A model generated the notes under the pieces. The model had not been told where the DNA came from, did no database searches, and saw only the letters and a program-made list of their open reading frames with translations. Positions 1-10,403 of a DNA stretch of 59,941 nt are shown piece by piece. The stretch is from the NCBI RefSeq assembly GCF_001665295.1, contig NZ_LZSE01000137.1, forward strand, positions 1-59,941. Reading direction: 5' to 3'. Source of the stretch: Mycobacterium sp. 1554424.7. Its GTDB lineage: Bacteria; Actinomycetota; Actinomycetes; Mycobacteriales; Mycobacteriaceae. How positions within the stretch are numbered: position 1 is the stretch's first letter; every line of letters begins with the position of its first letter. Both the position numbers and the translations under genes were made by a program.

Positions 1-231
1 GCGCGTCGTCCAGGCCCGCGATCAGCCGGCCCGAGCCCACCTCGTGCGACAGTCCCTCAGCGGCCGCGTTCGGCACCTCCTCGCCGTCGACGGTGGCCGA
101 CAGGTCGATCGAGACGAAGTCGCCGAGGGCCACCGGGCGCTCGACCCCCTTCAGGGTGCCGAACGCGGCCGCTGAGGGACTGTCGCACGAGGTGGGCTCG
201 GGCCGGCTGATCGCGGGCCTGGACGACGCGC
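1..231. repeat. Perfect 77-nt inverted repeat (fold-back) within tig
   Basis: Bases 1-77 are the exact reverse complement of 155-231, separated by a 77-nt spacer (78-154). The spacer read on the minus strand encodes normal trigger factor sequence ([13 protein letters not shown]...) that runs directly into the VPNAAAEGL sequence present in both arms. So 1-154 is tig in antisense and the sequence flips to sense at 154/155. This is the signature of a fold-back chimera at a contig end. A real inverted duplication is possible but would destroy tig. Confidence 0.9.
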
Positions 232-1073
232 TGGTCGGCCTGTCCGTCGACGAGTCGAAGGAATTCACCGCGCAGTTGGCGACCGGCGAGCACGCCGGGA
301 AGGACGCGCAGGTCACCGTCACCGTCCGATCGGTCAAGGAACGCGAGCTACCCGAGCCCGACGACGAGTTCGCCCAACTGGCCAGCGAGTTCGACACCAT
401 CGACGAGCTGCGGTCCAACCTGCGCGAGCAGGTGGGTCGGGTCAAGCGCGCCCAGCAGGCCGAGCAGATCCGCGACGCCGCGATCGACGCACTGCTCGAG
501 CAGGTCGACGTGCCGCTACCGGAGGCGGTCGTGCGGGCCCAGGTCGACGACGCGGTGCACAACGCGCTGCACAGCTTCGACCACGACGAGGCCAAGTTCG
601 CGCAGGCGCTCCAGGAACAGGGCAAGTCGCGCCAGCAGTTCGAGGTCGACGCGCACAACGCCGCAGAGACGGACGTCAAGAAGCAGCTGTTGTTGGACGC
701 GCTGGCCGACGAGCTGGAAATCCAGGTCGGCCAGGAAGACCTGACCGAGCGGCTGGTGATGACGTCGCGCCAGTACGGCATCGAGCCGCAGCAGCTGGTC
801 GCCTATCTGCAGGAGAACAACCAGCTGCCGGCCATGTTCGCCGACGTGCGCCGCGGCATGACCATCGCCGCGGTGGTGGACGCGGCGACGGTCACCGACA
901 CCGACGGCAACACCATCGACACGAGCGAGTTCTTCGGAAAGCGCGGTCAATCGGACGAGGACGCCGCCCAGGCCGGGGAGGCCGAGCCGGCGGGCGAGGC
1001 CGAGGAGGCCGGCGAAACCGATGAGGCCGAGGAGGCCGGCGAAACCGATGAGGCGGCCGACGAGGCGAAGTGA
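156..1073 (+). CDS. tig: Trigger factor, C-terminal part (5' truncated by fold-back)
   Basis: Ribosome-associated chaperone and peptidyl-prolyl isomerase that meets nascent chains at the exit tunnel. True sense sequence begins at VPNAAAEGL (156), inside the FKBP-like domain, and runs through the C-terminal helical chaperone domain. The family is about 460 residues, so roughly the first third is missing. The same frame stays open back to an ATG at 93, but those upstream residues are antisense-derived and not tig. The C-terminus is an acidic tail with a duplicated EEAGETDEA unit. It lies upstream of clpP1-clpP2, the usual actinobacterial order. Assignment is firm; the 5' break is most likely artefactual. 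Confidence 0.93.
   Translation: MPNAAAEGLSHEVGSGRLIAGLDDALVGLSVDESKEFTAQLATGEHAGKDAQVTVTVRSVKERELPEPDDEFAQLASEFDTIDELRSNLREQVGRVKRAQQAEQIRDAAIDALLEQVDVPLPEAVVRAQVDDAVHNALHSFDHDEAKFAQALQEQGKSRQQFEVDAHNAAETDVKKQLLLDALADELEIQVGQEDLTERLVMTSRQYGIEPQQLVAYLQENNQLPAMFADVRRGMTIAAVVDAATVTDTDGNTIDTSEFFGKRGQSDEDAAQAGEAEPAGEAEEAGETDEAEEAGETDEAADEAK
996..1049 (+). repeat. Tandem 27-bp repeat in the tig 3' end
   Basis: Two identical 27-bp units (996-1022 and 1023-1049) encode the acidic E/A/G/T/D-rich tail of trigger factor. The period is in frame, so copy-number change would lengthen or shorten the tail by nine residues. Confidence 0.9.
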
Positions 1074-1079
1074 CCCTCA

Positions 1080-1097
1080 ATGACGCTGTGAGCGAAC
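1080..1097 (+). promoter_or_regulatory. Probable ClgR box upstream of clpP1P2
   Basis: ATGACGCTGTGAGCGAAC matches the actinobacterial ClgR consensus WNNWCGCYNANRGCGWWS at 17 of 18 positions. It sits 7 nt after the tig stop and about 95 nt before clpP1. ClgR is a known activator of clpP1P2 in mycobacteria and corynebacteria, so stress-induced activation is the likely role. Confidence 0.72.
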
Positions 1098-1191
1098 GCG
1101 CCCATTTCAGGGGGTGCGCGACCGGCACACGGTGGGCTTGGTTGGTTAGGGTCGGAACAGAGAAGTACTCGAGAAAGCAGGTAACTCAGTC

Positions 1192-1791
1192 GTGACTGAC
1201 ATGCGTTCGAATTCGCAGGGTCTCAACCTCACGGACTCGGTCTATGAGCGCTTGCTCTCCGAGCGCATCATCTTCCTGGGTTCGGAGGTGAGCGACGAGA
1301 TCGCCAACCGGCTGTGCGCACAGATCCTGTTGCTCGCCGCCGAGGACGCCACCAAGGACATCTCCCTCTACATCAACTCGCCGGGCGGATCGATCAGCGC
1401 CGGCATGGCGATCTACGACACGATGGTCCTCGCGCCGTGCGACATCGCCACCTACGCGATGGGCATGGCCGCATCGATGGGTGAATTCCTGTTGGCGGCC
1501 GGCACCAAGGGCAAGCGCTACGCGCTGCCGCACGCCCGCATCCTGATGCACCAGCCTCTCGGCGGGGTCACCGGCAGCGCGGCCGACATCGCGATCCAGG
1601 CCGAGCAGTTCGCCGTCATCAAGAAGGAAATGTTCCGGCTCAACGCCGAATTCACCGGCCAGCCGATCGAGCGCATCGAGGCCGACTCCGACCGCGACCG
1701 CTGGTTCACCGCCCAGGAAGCCCTCGAATACGGCTTCGTCGACCACATCATCACCCGCGCCGCCCACATCACCAACGGAGAAGCCCAGTGA
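1192..1791 (+). CDS. clpP1: ATP-dependent Clp protease proteolytic subunit 1
   Basis: Serine peptidase that forms one heptameric ring of the mixed ClpP1P2 tetradecamer, fed by ClpX or ClpC1. At 199 residues it is the normal length. The nucleophile Ser lies in GMAASMGEF, the catalytic His in ILMHQPLGG, and the C-terminal part carries [20 protein letters not shown]. Start taken at GTG 1192, with a purine-rich GAAAGCAGG upstream; an in-frame ATG at 1201 is an alternative. The stop overlaps the clpP2 start (GTGA), so the subunits are translationally coupled. Probably under ClgR control. Confidence 0.97.
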   Translation: MTDMRSNSQGLNLTDSVYERLLSERIIFLGSEVSDEIANRLCAQILLLAAEDATKDISLYINSPGGSISAGMAIYDTMVLAPCDIATYAMGMAASMGEFLLAAGTKGKRYALPHARILMHQPLGGVTGSAADIAIQAEQFAVIKKEMFRLNAEFTGQPIERIEADSDRDRWFTAQEALEYGFVDHIITRAAHITNGEAQ

Positions 1792-2423
1792 ATCCCGAAA
1801 TCCAACCCCAGGCGCGGTACATCCTGCCGTCGTTCATCGAGCACTCCAGCTTCGGCGTCAAGGAATCGAACCCGTACAACAAGCTGTTCGAGGAACGCAT
1901 CATCTTCCTGGGCGTCCAGGTCGACGACGCGTCGGCGAACGACATCATGGCGCAGTTGCTGGTGCTGGAGTCGTTGGACCCCGACCGCGACATCACCATG
2001 TACATCAACTCGCCGGGCGGCGGATTCACCTCGCTGATGGCGATTTACGACACCATGCAGTATGTGCGCGCGGACATCCAGACCGTGTGCCTGGGCCAGG
2101 CCGCGTCGGCCGCCGCCGTGCTGCTGGCCGCGGGCACGCCGGGCAAGCGGATGGCGCTGCCCAACGCCCGGGTGCTGATCCACCAGCCGTCGCTGTCCGG
2201 TGTGATCCAGGGGCAGTTCTCCGACCTGGAGATCCAGGCCGCCGAGATCGAGCGGATGCGCACGCTGATGGAGACCACGCTGGCCCGCCACACCGGCAAG
2301 GACGCGTCGGTCATCCGCAAGGACACCGACCGGGACAAGATCCTGACCGCCGAAGAGGCCAAGGACTACGGGATCATCGACACCGTCCTCGAGTACCGGA
2401 AGCTGTCCGCGCAGACGGCCTAA
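1788..2423 (+). CDS. clpP2: ATP-dependent Clp protease proteolytic subunit 2
   Basis: Second ClpP paralogue, 211 residues. The active serine is in the [14 protein letters not shown] segment and the catalytic His in [10 protein letters not shown]. Mycobacterial ClpP2 docks the ATPase partner while ClpP1 supplies the opposite ring; both are essential in M. tuberculosis. The GTG start lies inside the clpP1 stop (4-nt overlap). The 3' end runs into a long hairpin shared with the convergent mmuM gene. Confidence 0.97.
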   Translation: MNPEIQPQARYILPSFIEHSSFGVKESNPYNKLFEERIIFLGVQVDDASANDIMAQLLVLESLDPDRDITMYINSPGGGFTSLMAIYDTMQYVRADIQTVCLGQAASAAAVLLAAGTPGKRMALPNARVLIHQPSLSGVIQGQFSDLEIQAAEIERMRTLMETTLARHTGKDASVIRKDTDRDKILTAEEAKDYGIIDTVLEYRKLSAQTA

Positions 2424-2429
2424 CGTTCT

Positions 2430-2495
2430 TTCGCCGAGCGTGCTCTCAGGGCGAGTTTTCGGCAGATTTTGCGCCCTGACGACACGCTCGGCGAA
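2430..2495. terminator. Bidirectional hairpin between clpP2 and mmuM
   Basis: Outer arms TTCGCCGAGCGTG (2430-2442) and CACGCTCGGCGAA (2483-2495) pair perfectly. After a 3-nt bulge on each side, TCAGGGCG (2446-2453) pairs with CGCCCTGA (2472-2479). The mmuM stop codon (2446-2448 on the minus strand) lies in the stem. There is no long U-tract, common for mycobacterial terminators. Its position suits termination of both convergent genes. Confidence 0.75.
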
Positions 2496-3366
2496 CCTCG
2501 GCGATCTCGGCCGGCCCCACGCGGCAGCACCCGCCGACGACGCGCGCGCCCGCCGCCACCCAACGCGCCGCGAGTTGCGCGGAATAGGTGCGTGGCCCGG
2601 CCCACGCGCGGCCGTCCCAGCGCTCACCGCTGTTCGGGTAGACGATCACCGGCTTGCCGACGGCCAGCGCGATGTCGATCGCGGGCAGCACGTCGTCGGG
2701 CGCGCAGCAGTTGATGCCGACCGCCACGATCTCCGGGACGCCGGCGGCCACCGCGAACGCCTCGGCCAGCGGTTGTCCGGCGCGGGTCGTCGTCCCGTCG
2801 ATGGTGTAGCTCAGCCACGCCGGCACGCCGACGGAACCGACCAGATCCACCAGCGCCTCGGCCTCGTCGACATCGGGCACCGTCTCGCACGCCAGCACGT
2901 CGGCTCCGGCGGTCGCCAGGATTTCCAGCCGGGGCCGGTGCCAGCGCCTCAGGGCGGCGACGGACAGCCCGTAGCGCCCGCGATATTCGGAGCCGTCGGC
3001 CAGCGCCGCGCCGTACGGGCCGATGGAGGCGGCGACGATCAGGCCGTCGGCGTCGGCTTCGTCGCGCGCGGCCTTCGCCAGCCCGACGCTGCGGCGCAGC
3101 AGGCCGGCCGCCGTGTTCCGGTCGATTCCGTGCGCGGCGAAGCCCTCGAACGATGCCTGATAGCTGGCCGTCGTCGCGATGGTGGCGCCCGCCCGGAAAT
3201 ACGCGGCGTGCACGGCGACGATCTCCCGCGGGGCGTCCGTCAGCAGCTTGGCCGACCACAGCGGGTCGGAAAGATCGTGCCCGCGCGCCTCCAGCTCGGT
3301 GGCCAGGCCGCCGTCGCTGATCAGGACGGACTCACTTGGCCCTCCAAAATCGAAAGCCAATCCCAC
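2446..3366 (-). CDS. mmuM: Homocysteine S-methyltransferase
   Basis: Transfers a methyl group from S-methylmethionine or S-adenosylmethionine to homocysteine, giving methionine. Pfam S-methyl_trans fold: N-terminal SVLISDGGLATELEARG, a SYQASFEGF segment near one fifth of the length, and the zinc-binding GGCCRVGP motif near the C-terminus (two of three Cys ligands), with the third in GINCCAPDD. The frame is open to an ATG at 3429, but homology begins near SVLISDGG. GTG 3366 or TTG 3360 is more likely (about 306 residues; the M. tuberculosis homologue is about 302). The jefA transporter gene found beside it in M. tuberculosis is absent. Confidence 0.88.
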   Translation of the reverse strand: MGLAFDFGGPSESVLISDGGLATELEARGHDLSDPLWSAKLLTDAPREIVAVHAAYFRAGATIATTASYQASFEGFAAHGIDRNTAAGLLRRSVGLAKAARDEADADGLIVAASIGPYGAALADGSEYRGRYGLSVAALRRWHRPRLEILATAGADVLACETVPDVDEAEALVDLVGSVGVPAWLSYTIDGTTTRAGQPLAEAFAVAAGVPEIVAVGINCCAPDDVLPAIDIALAVGKPVIVYPNSGERWDGRAWAGPRTYSAQLAARWVAAGARVVGGCCRVGPAEIAEVRRACRQGAKSAENSP

Positions 3367-3621
3367 TCCGCAACTGTAGGGTTGTGTCAGCCCTCCGGAC
3401 TCGATCGGGTAACGAGCGCGACACGCCAAAACACGGATTGCGCGTCTCGGCGAGTGAGGGGCACCGTCTGCCTATATGTTTCATCCAGACAGACAGACAT
3501 GAATACCAACGACGCGATTCGGCGGTAATGGTCGCGGGGGGCCCAAGCAAGCGGGTAGCGTCGTGGCATACATGCGGCACAGCACGACGAACGGCGAAAC
3601 AGGAAGTAGGCCTTCTGCACC
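3367..3621. promoter_or_regulatory. Divergent mmuM/clpX intergenic region
   Basis: A 255-nt spacer between the divergent mmuM and clpX starts. It must carry both promoters. I see short AT-richer patches (for example around TATATGTTTCAT, 3474-3485) and a GTCTG...CAGAC inverted pair around 3468-3492, but no box I can name with confidence. Confidence 0.4.
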
Positions 3622-4902
<1,281 letters not shown>

Positions 4903-4910
4903 ACGCCACC

Positions 4911-4929
4911 CTTCGTCCGCGCGACGAAG
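4911..4929 (+). terminator. Hairpin after clpX
   Basis: CTTCGTC (4911-4917), loop CGCGC, GACGAAG (4923-4929): a perfect 7-bp stem 8 nt past the clpX stop. No U-tract follows, so it is a probable intrinsic or RNA-stabilising terminator rather than a proven one. Confidence 0.55.
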
Positions 4930-5166
4930 ACGTGATCAATAACACATTCTTGCGCCATCCGCCAGCCATCCCCGGCCCTGACTTCGGCTTTTTACACTAA
5001 ATGCGCTATATGTAATGGGGCCAAGACGCTCATACACCCCTTAGAGAAGTGCCATAATTGGTACTACTAGTGACACACAAGCTCAAGGGCCAGGGAGCGC
5101 CCCAACGGCGCGTAACCTAGAGCTCCGGCGCAGTGCCTATCCGGATAACGAATGGAAGGCGGATAC
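4930..5166 (+). promoter_or_regulatory. AT-rich korAB upstream region
   Basis: About 240 nt that are clearly richer in A/T than the flanking genes, with several TA-rich candidate -10 elements (TACACTAAAT near 4994, TAATTGGTACTACTAG near 5055). It separates clpX from korA and presumably holds the korAB promoter; I see no single convincing start site. Confidence 0.45.
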
Positions 5167-7131
5167 GTGGATCCGAACGGCAGCGGAGCCGCGTCTGATT
5201 CTCACAGTGACTCCTCTGGGAATGGGTCGTCGGGTCGCAAGCGTATAGAGCAAGTTGTCATCCGATTCGCCGGGGATTCCGGCGACGGCATGCAGCTCAC
5301 CGGCGACCGATTCACATCCGAGGCAGCGCTTTTCGGCAACGACCTGGCGACCCAGCCGAACTACCCCGCCGAGATCCGCGCGCCCGCAGGCACGTTGCCC
5401 GGGGTTTCGTCCTTCCAGATTCAGATTGCCGACTACGACATCCTGACCGCCGGCGACCGACCCGACGTCCTCGTCGCGATGAACCCGGCGGCGCTCAAGG
5501 CCAACATCGGGGACCTGCCGCGCGGCGGCATGGTCATCGCGAATTCCGACGAGTTCACCAAGCGCAACCTGACCAAAGTCGGCTACGTGACGAACCCGCT
5601 GGAGACCGACGAGCTCGAGGAGTACGTCGTTCATTCCGTCGCGATGACGACGCTGACGCTGGGGGCGGTCGAATCGATCGGCGCGTCGAAGAAGGACGGT
5701 CAGCGCGCCAAAAACATGTTTGCGCTCGGCCTGTTGTCGTGGATGTACGGGCGGCCGATCGAGACCAGCGAGCGGTTCATCCGCGAGAAGTTCGCCCGCA
5801 AACCCGACGTGGCGGAGGCCAACGTGCTCGCGCTCAAGGCGGGCTGGAACTACGGCGAGACGACCGAGGCGTTCGGCACCACGTACGAGGTTTCCCGGGC
5901 GTCGCTGCCGTCGGGCGAATACCGCCAGATCTCCGGCAACACCGCGCTGGCGTACGGCATCATCACGGCCGGCCAGCTGGCCGGGATCCAGGTCGTGCTC
6001 GGCAGTTATCCGATCACGCCGGCGTCGGACATCCTGCACGAGCTGTCCAAGCACAAGAACTTCAACGTGATCACTTTCCAGGCCGAGGACGAGATCGGTG
6101 GCATCTGCGCGGCGATCGGCGCCTCCTACGGCGGTGCCCTCGGCGTCACCAGCACGTCCGGGCCCGGGATTTCGCTGAAGTCCGAGGCGCTGGGCTTGGG
6201 CGTGATGACCGAGCTGCCGCTGCTGGTCATCGACGTTCAACGCGGCGGCCCGTCGACGGGGCTGCCCACCAAGACCGAGCAGGCCGACCTGCTGCAGGCG
6301 CTGTACGGCCGCAACGGGGAGTCCCCGGTGGCGGTGGTCGCGCCGCGCTCGCCGTCGGACTGCTTCGAAACCGCCATCGAGGCGGTGCGCATCGCGGTGT
6401 CCTATCACACCCCGGTGATCGTGCTGTCCGACGGCGCGATCGCCAACGGCTCGGAGCCGTGGCGGATCCCGGATCTCGGCTCGCTACAGCCGATCACGCA
6501 TGCCTTCGCCAAACCCGACGAGCCCTTCCAGCCGTACAACCGCGACCCGGAGACGCTCGCGCGGCAGTTCGCCGTGCCGGGCACCCCGGGCCTCGAGCAC
6601 CGCATCGGTGGCCTGGAAGCGGCGAACGGCTCCGGCAACATCTCCTATGAGCCGGTCAACCACGACCTCATGGTGCGGATCCGCCAGGCCAAGATCGACG
6701 GCATCGCCGTGCCCGACCTCGAAGTCGACGATCCGACCGGGGACGCCGAGCTGCTGCTGATCGGCTGGGGCAGCTCGTACGGGCCGATCGGCGAGGCCTG
6801 CCGGCGCGCGCGGCGCAAGGGCATCAAGGTCGCCCACGCCCACCTGCGCCACCTCAGCCCCTTCCCCGCGAACCTCGGCGACGTGCTGCGGCGCTACCCG
6901 ATGGTGGTGTGCCCGGAGATGAACCTGGGCCAGCTGGCGCTGATCCTGCGGGGCAAGTACCTGGTCGACGTGCAATCGGTCACCAAGGTCCAGGGCGTCG
7001 CCTTCCTCGCGGACGAGATCGGGCGTCTCATCCGCGCTGCGCTGGGCGGCAGGTTGGCCGAAGTCGAGCAAGACAAGAAGATGGTCGCCAGGATGGCGGC
7101 AGCAACGGTTGGAGCGGGAGCTAGCGAATGA
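5167..7131 (+). CDS. korA: 2-oxoglutarate:ferredoxin oxidoreductase, alpha subunit
   Basis: With KorB it oxidatively decarboxylates 2-oxoglutarate to succinyl-CoA with reduction of ferredoxin, a CoA-dependent TCA step parallel to the KGD route. Fused gamma-alpha architecture: an N-terminal gamma domain (VVIRFAGDSGDGMQLTGDRF), then an alpha pyrimidine-binding domain (GSYPITPASDILHEL, EDEIGGICAAIGASYGGA), then a C-terminal transketolase-like domain. Start chosen at GTG 5167, preceded by GGAAGG at ideal spacing; this gives a length near 654, like the M. tuberculosis protein. An ATG at 5152 is possible. Stop overlaps korB (ATGA). Confidence 0.95.
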   Translation: MDPNGSGAASDSHSDSSGNGSSGRKRIEQVVIRFAGDSGDGMQLTGDRFTSEAALFGNDLATQPNYPAEIRAPAGTLPGVSSFQIQIADYDILTAGDRPDVLVAMNPAALKANIGDLPRGGMVIANSDEFTKRNLTKVGYVTNPLETDELEEYVVHSVAMTTLTLGAVESIGASKKDGQRAKNMFALGLLSWMYGRPIETSERFIREKFARKPDVAEANVLALKAGWNYGETTEAFGTTYEVSRASLPSGEYRQISGNTALAYGIITAGQLAGIQVVLGSYPITPASDILHELSKHKNFNVITFQAEDEIGGICAAIGASYGGALGVTSTSGPGISLKSEALGLGVMTELPLLVIDVQRGGPSTGLPTKTEQADLLQALYGRNGESPVAVVAPRSPSDCFETAIEAVRIAVSYHTPVIVLSDGAIANGSEPWRIPDLGSLQPITHAFAKPDEPFQPYNRDPETLARQFAVPGTPGLEHRIGGLEAANGSGNISYEPVNHDLMVRIRQAKIDGIAVPDLEVDDPTGDAELLLIGWGSSYGPIGEACRRARRKGIKVAHAHLRHLSPFPANLGDVLRRYPMVVCPEMNLGQLALILRGKYLVDVQSVTKVQGVAFLADEIGRLIRAALGGRLAEVEQDKKMVARMAAATVGAGASE

Positions 7132-8225
7132 CCGACCTGATTGGCACGGACCTCGGGATAACTCCCGGGTCGAACAAAAACGTGAAGCTGACCAAGAACG
7201 ACGGGGTCCCTACCACGGACCAGCCGCAGAAGGCCAAGGACTTCACGAGCGATCAGGAGGTGCGTTGGTGCCCGGGCTGCGGTGACTACGTCATCCTCAA
7301 CACGATCCGCAACTTCCTGCCCGATCTCGGCCTGCGCCGCGAGAACATCGTCTTCATCAGCGGCATCGGCTGCTCGAGCAGGTTCCCGTACTACCTCGAA
7401 ACCTACGGCTTCCACTCGATCCACGGCCGGGCGCCCGCCATCGCGACCGGTCTGGCGCTGGCCCGCGAGGACCTCTCCGTGTGGGTGGTCACCGGCGACG
7501 GCGACGCGCTGTCGATCGGCGGCAACCACCTGATCCACGCGCTGCGCCGCAACGTCAACATCACCATCCTGCTGTTCAACAACCGGATCTACGGGTTGAC
7601 CAAGGGCCAGTACTCGCCGACGTCGGAGGTCGGCAAGGTCACTAAGTCGACGCCGATGGGCTCGCTCGATCAGCCGTTCAACCCGGTGTCGTTGGCGCTG
7701 GGCGCCGAGGCGACCTTCGTCGGTCGCGCTCTGGACTCCGACCGCAACGGGCTGACCGAGGTCCTGCGCGCCGCCGCCGAACATCGGGGCGCCGCTGTCG
7801 TCGAAATCCTGCAGGACTGCCCGATTTTCAACGACGGCTCCTTCGACGCGCTGCGCAAGGAGGGCGCCGAGGAGCGGGTGATCAACGTCCGCCACGGCGA
7901 GCCGATTGTGTTCGGCGCCAACGGCGAATACTGCGTGGTGAAATCGGGCTTCAGCCTGGAGGTGGCCAAGACCGCCGACGTGAGTGTCGACGAGATCGTC
8001 GTGCACGACGCGCACGCCGACGACTCGGCCTACGCGTTCGCGTTGTCCCGGCTTTCGGACCAGAACCTCGACCACACCGTGCTGGGCATCTTCCGCAACA
8101 TCAGCCGGGCCACCTACGACGACGCGGCACGCTCTCAGGTCCAGGCCGCCCAGGCATCGAAGCCGTTCGACTCCGCCGCGCTGCAATCGCTGCTGCGCGG
8201 GCGCGACACCTGGACCGTCGACTGA
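7128..8225 (+). CDS. korB: 2-oxoglutarate:ferredoxin oxidoreductase, beta subunit
   Basis: Thiamine-pyrophosphate-binding subunit of KorAB, 365 residues. TPP/Mg motif [15 protein letters not shown]...LFNN; 4Fe-4S ligands Cys48 and Cys51 (WCPGCGDY) and Cys82 (GIGCSSR), with a fourth Cys in LQDCPIF. Its ATG overlaps the korA stop by 4 nt, so the subunits are made in equal amounts. mobA follows after 1 nt. Confidence 0.96.
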   Translation: MTDLIGTDLGITPGSNKNVKLTKNDGVPTTDQPQKAKDFTSDQEVRWCPGCGDYVILNTIRNFLPDLGLRRENIVFISGIGCSSRFPYYLETYGFHSIHGRAPAIATGLALAREDLSVWVVTGDGDALSIGGNHLIHALRRNVNITILLFNNRIYGLTKGQYSPTSEVGKVTKSTPMGSLDQPFNPVSLALGAEATFVGRALDSDRNGLTEVLRAAAEHRGAAVVEILQDCPIFNDGSFDALRKEGAEERVINVRHGEPIVFGANGEYCVVKSGFSLEVAKTADVSVDEIVVHDAHADDSAYAFALSRLSDQNLDHTVLGIFRNISRATYDDAARSQVQAAQASKPFDSAALQSLLRGRDTWTVD

Positions 8226-8226
8226 C

Positions 8227-8832
8227 ATGGCCGACCAGAGACCCGACACAGTTTCACTGGCCGGGGTAGTCCTCGCTGGAGGCGAGTCGCGGCGCATGGG
8301 CCGCGACAAGGCCACCCTCCCTGGACCCGGCGGAGCCGCCACGCTTGCCGAGTATGTCGTCGGTGTCGTCGCGCAGCGCTGCGAGCCGGTCTTCGTCATG
8401 GCCGCCCCGGGGCAGCCGTTGCCGTCGCTGCAGGCGCGCGTCGTGCGCGACGAGGTGCGCGGGCTGGGACCGCTGCCGGCGGCCGGGCGGGGATTGCGCG
8501 CAGCCGCCGAGGCCGGTGCCCGGTTGGCGTTCGTCTGCGCCGTCGACATGCCGCTGCTGGCCGCCGAACTGATCGACGACCTGGTCCGCCTCGCTACGGA
8601 GACCAATGCCGAGGTGGTGTTGCCGTGGGATGGGCGCAGCCACTACCTGGCCGCGGTCTACCGCACCGATCTGGCCGATCGGATCGACGCCCTGGTCGCC
8701 GCCGGCGAGCGCAGGATGAGCGCCCTGATCGACGCCTCCGACGCCCAGCAGATCGTGCTGCCGGATTCGCGCCCGCTGACCAACGTCAACACCGACGCCG
8801 AACTGCGTGCGGCCACGCACGCGCGCGTCTGA
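8227..8832 (+). CDS. mobA: Molybdenum cofactor guanylyltransferase
   Basis: Attaches GMP to molybdopterin to make the MGD form of the cofactor. The N-terminal nucleotide-binding signature [14 protein letters not shown] is intact and the CAVDMPLL segment matches the metal-binding region of the family; 201 residues is normal. The start ATG lies one base after the korB stop, so it reads as the third gene of the korAB unit, as in M. tuberculosis. The open frame continues upstream inside korB, but that stretch is not MobA-like. Confidence 0.9.
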   Translation: MADQRPDTVSLAGVVLAGGESRRMGRDKATLPGPGGAATLAEYVVGVVAQRCEPVFVMAAPGQPLPSLQARVVRDEVRGLGPLPAAGRGLRAAAEAGARLAFVCAVDMPLLAAELIDDLVRLATETNAEVVLPWDGRSHYLAAVYRTDLADRIDALVAAGERRMSALIDASDAQQIVLPDSRPLTNVNTDAELRAATHARV

Positions 8833-8845
8833 CGCCGGGTAGCAC

Positions 8846-8924
8846 CGCCATTTTATTGGCGACCTGAAACGCTATTCTCTTTAATTTCTTTGCGCGAATT
8901 CGCATTAAGTCCAATTAAATGGAC
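8846..8924 (+). terminator. Weak hairpins downstream of mobA
   Basis: CGCCA-TTTTAT-TGGCG (8846-8861) and GTCCA-ATTAAA-TGGAC (8909-8924) are two short perfect stems in AT-rich sequence; the second is followed by AAGGCTTTT. They are candidates for the end of the korAB-mobA transcript, though 5-bp stems are weak. Confidence 0.35.
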
Positions 8925-9350
8925 AAGGCTTTTCCCCCTTTCGTCGTTATCTGCAGAGTGGTGTCCGCTCCCTGCGCTCCTGTGGCGTTGAATCCCTTGG
9001 CGCGGAGCGGTTTTCGGCCACGCTGCCGGTAAATCATACTCGCCGCCACCGCGAGAATTCGTGGGGTTCGTGGCAAATTGTCGCTCGAAACTCGGGGCAC
9101 GCCGTCTTGATGCCGGCCTCGATCGAAAGAGGCTGGAACAATTACCAATTGGGCCAAGTTTACGAAACACGTTGCAGTGCAGTGGATTTCGCGGCATCGC
9201 CGTCTCGTTCAATCGCTTCAGCGTGTCGGAGGCGAACTCGCGCATCTTGTTGTATCCTCCGGCCGTTCGTCGCGCCCGGGCCTGACCGCGATCGCGCCCT
9301 CCGATCGCTCCGTGGCACCGGCAAACGCGTGGGCCAGCTCACAAAAATGG

Positions 9351-9366
9351 CGTGATTCGGCTCACG
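9351..9366. promoter_or_regulatory. CRP-like palindrome upstream of rpfE
   Basis: CGTGATTCGGCTCACG is a perfect palindrome in its five outer bases, with GTGA-N6-TCAC at its core. That is the binding core of mycobacterial CRP (consensus TGTGA-N6-TCACA). It lies about 400 nt upstream of the rpfE start. CRP is known to control rpfA in M. tuberculosis; a site ahead of rpfE is inferred here. Confidence 0.5.
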
Positions 9367-9419
9367 ATTCGATTGCGATTCCGACGGATGGGCACCGCGC
9401 AAAAACCCGCGACTGACCT

Positions 9420-10316
<897 letters not shown>

Positions 10317-10335
10317 CCATCGCATTATTAGAGGT

Positions 10336-10372
10336 ACAAGTAGTGCCGGGCGCGCGGCCCGGCACTACTTGT
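10336..10372 (+). terminator. Strong rpfE terminator hairpin
   Basis: A perfect 15-bp stem (10336-10350 with 10358-10372) with a 7-nt loop, followed by TTTAGGGGG. It begins 20 nt after the rpfE stop. This is the most stable simple hairpin I found in the window. Confidence 0.9.
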
Positions 10373-10390
10373 TTAGGGGGTTTGGTCGGG

Positions 10391-10396
10391 TAGCGT
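10391..10396 (+). promoter_or_regulatory. -10 element, leaderless
   Basis: TAGCGT sits 7 nt before the GTG at 10404. The spacing puts the transcription start on the start codon, as in leaderless mycobacterial mRNAs. Confidence 0.55.
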
Positions 10397-10403
10397 CGGG
10401 CCG

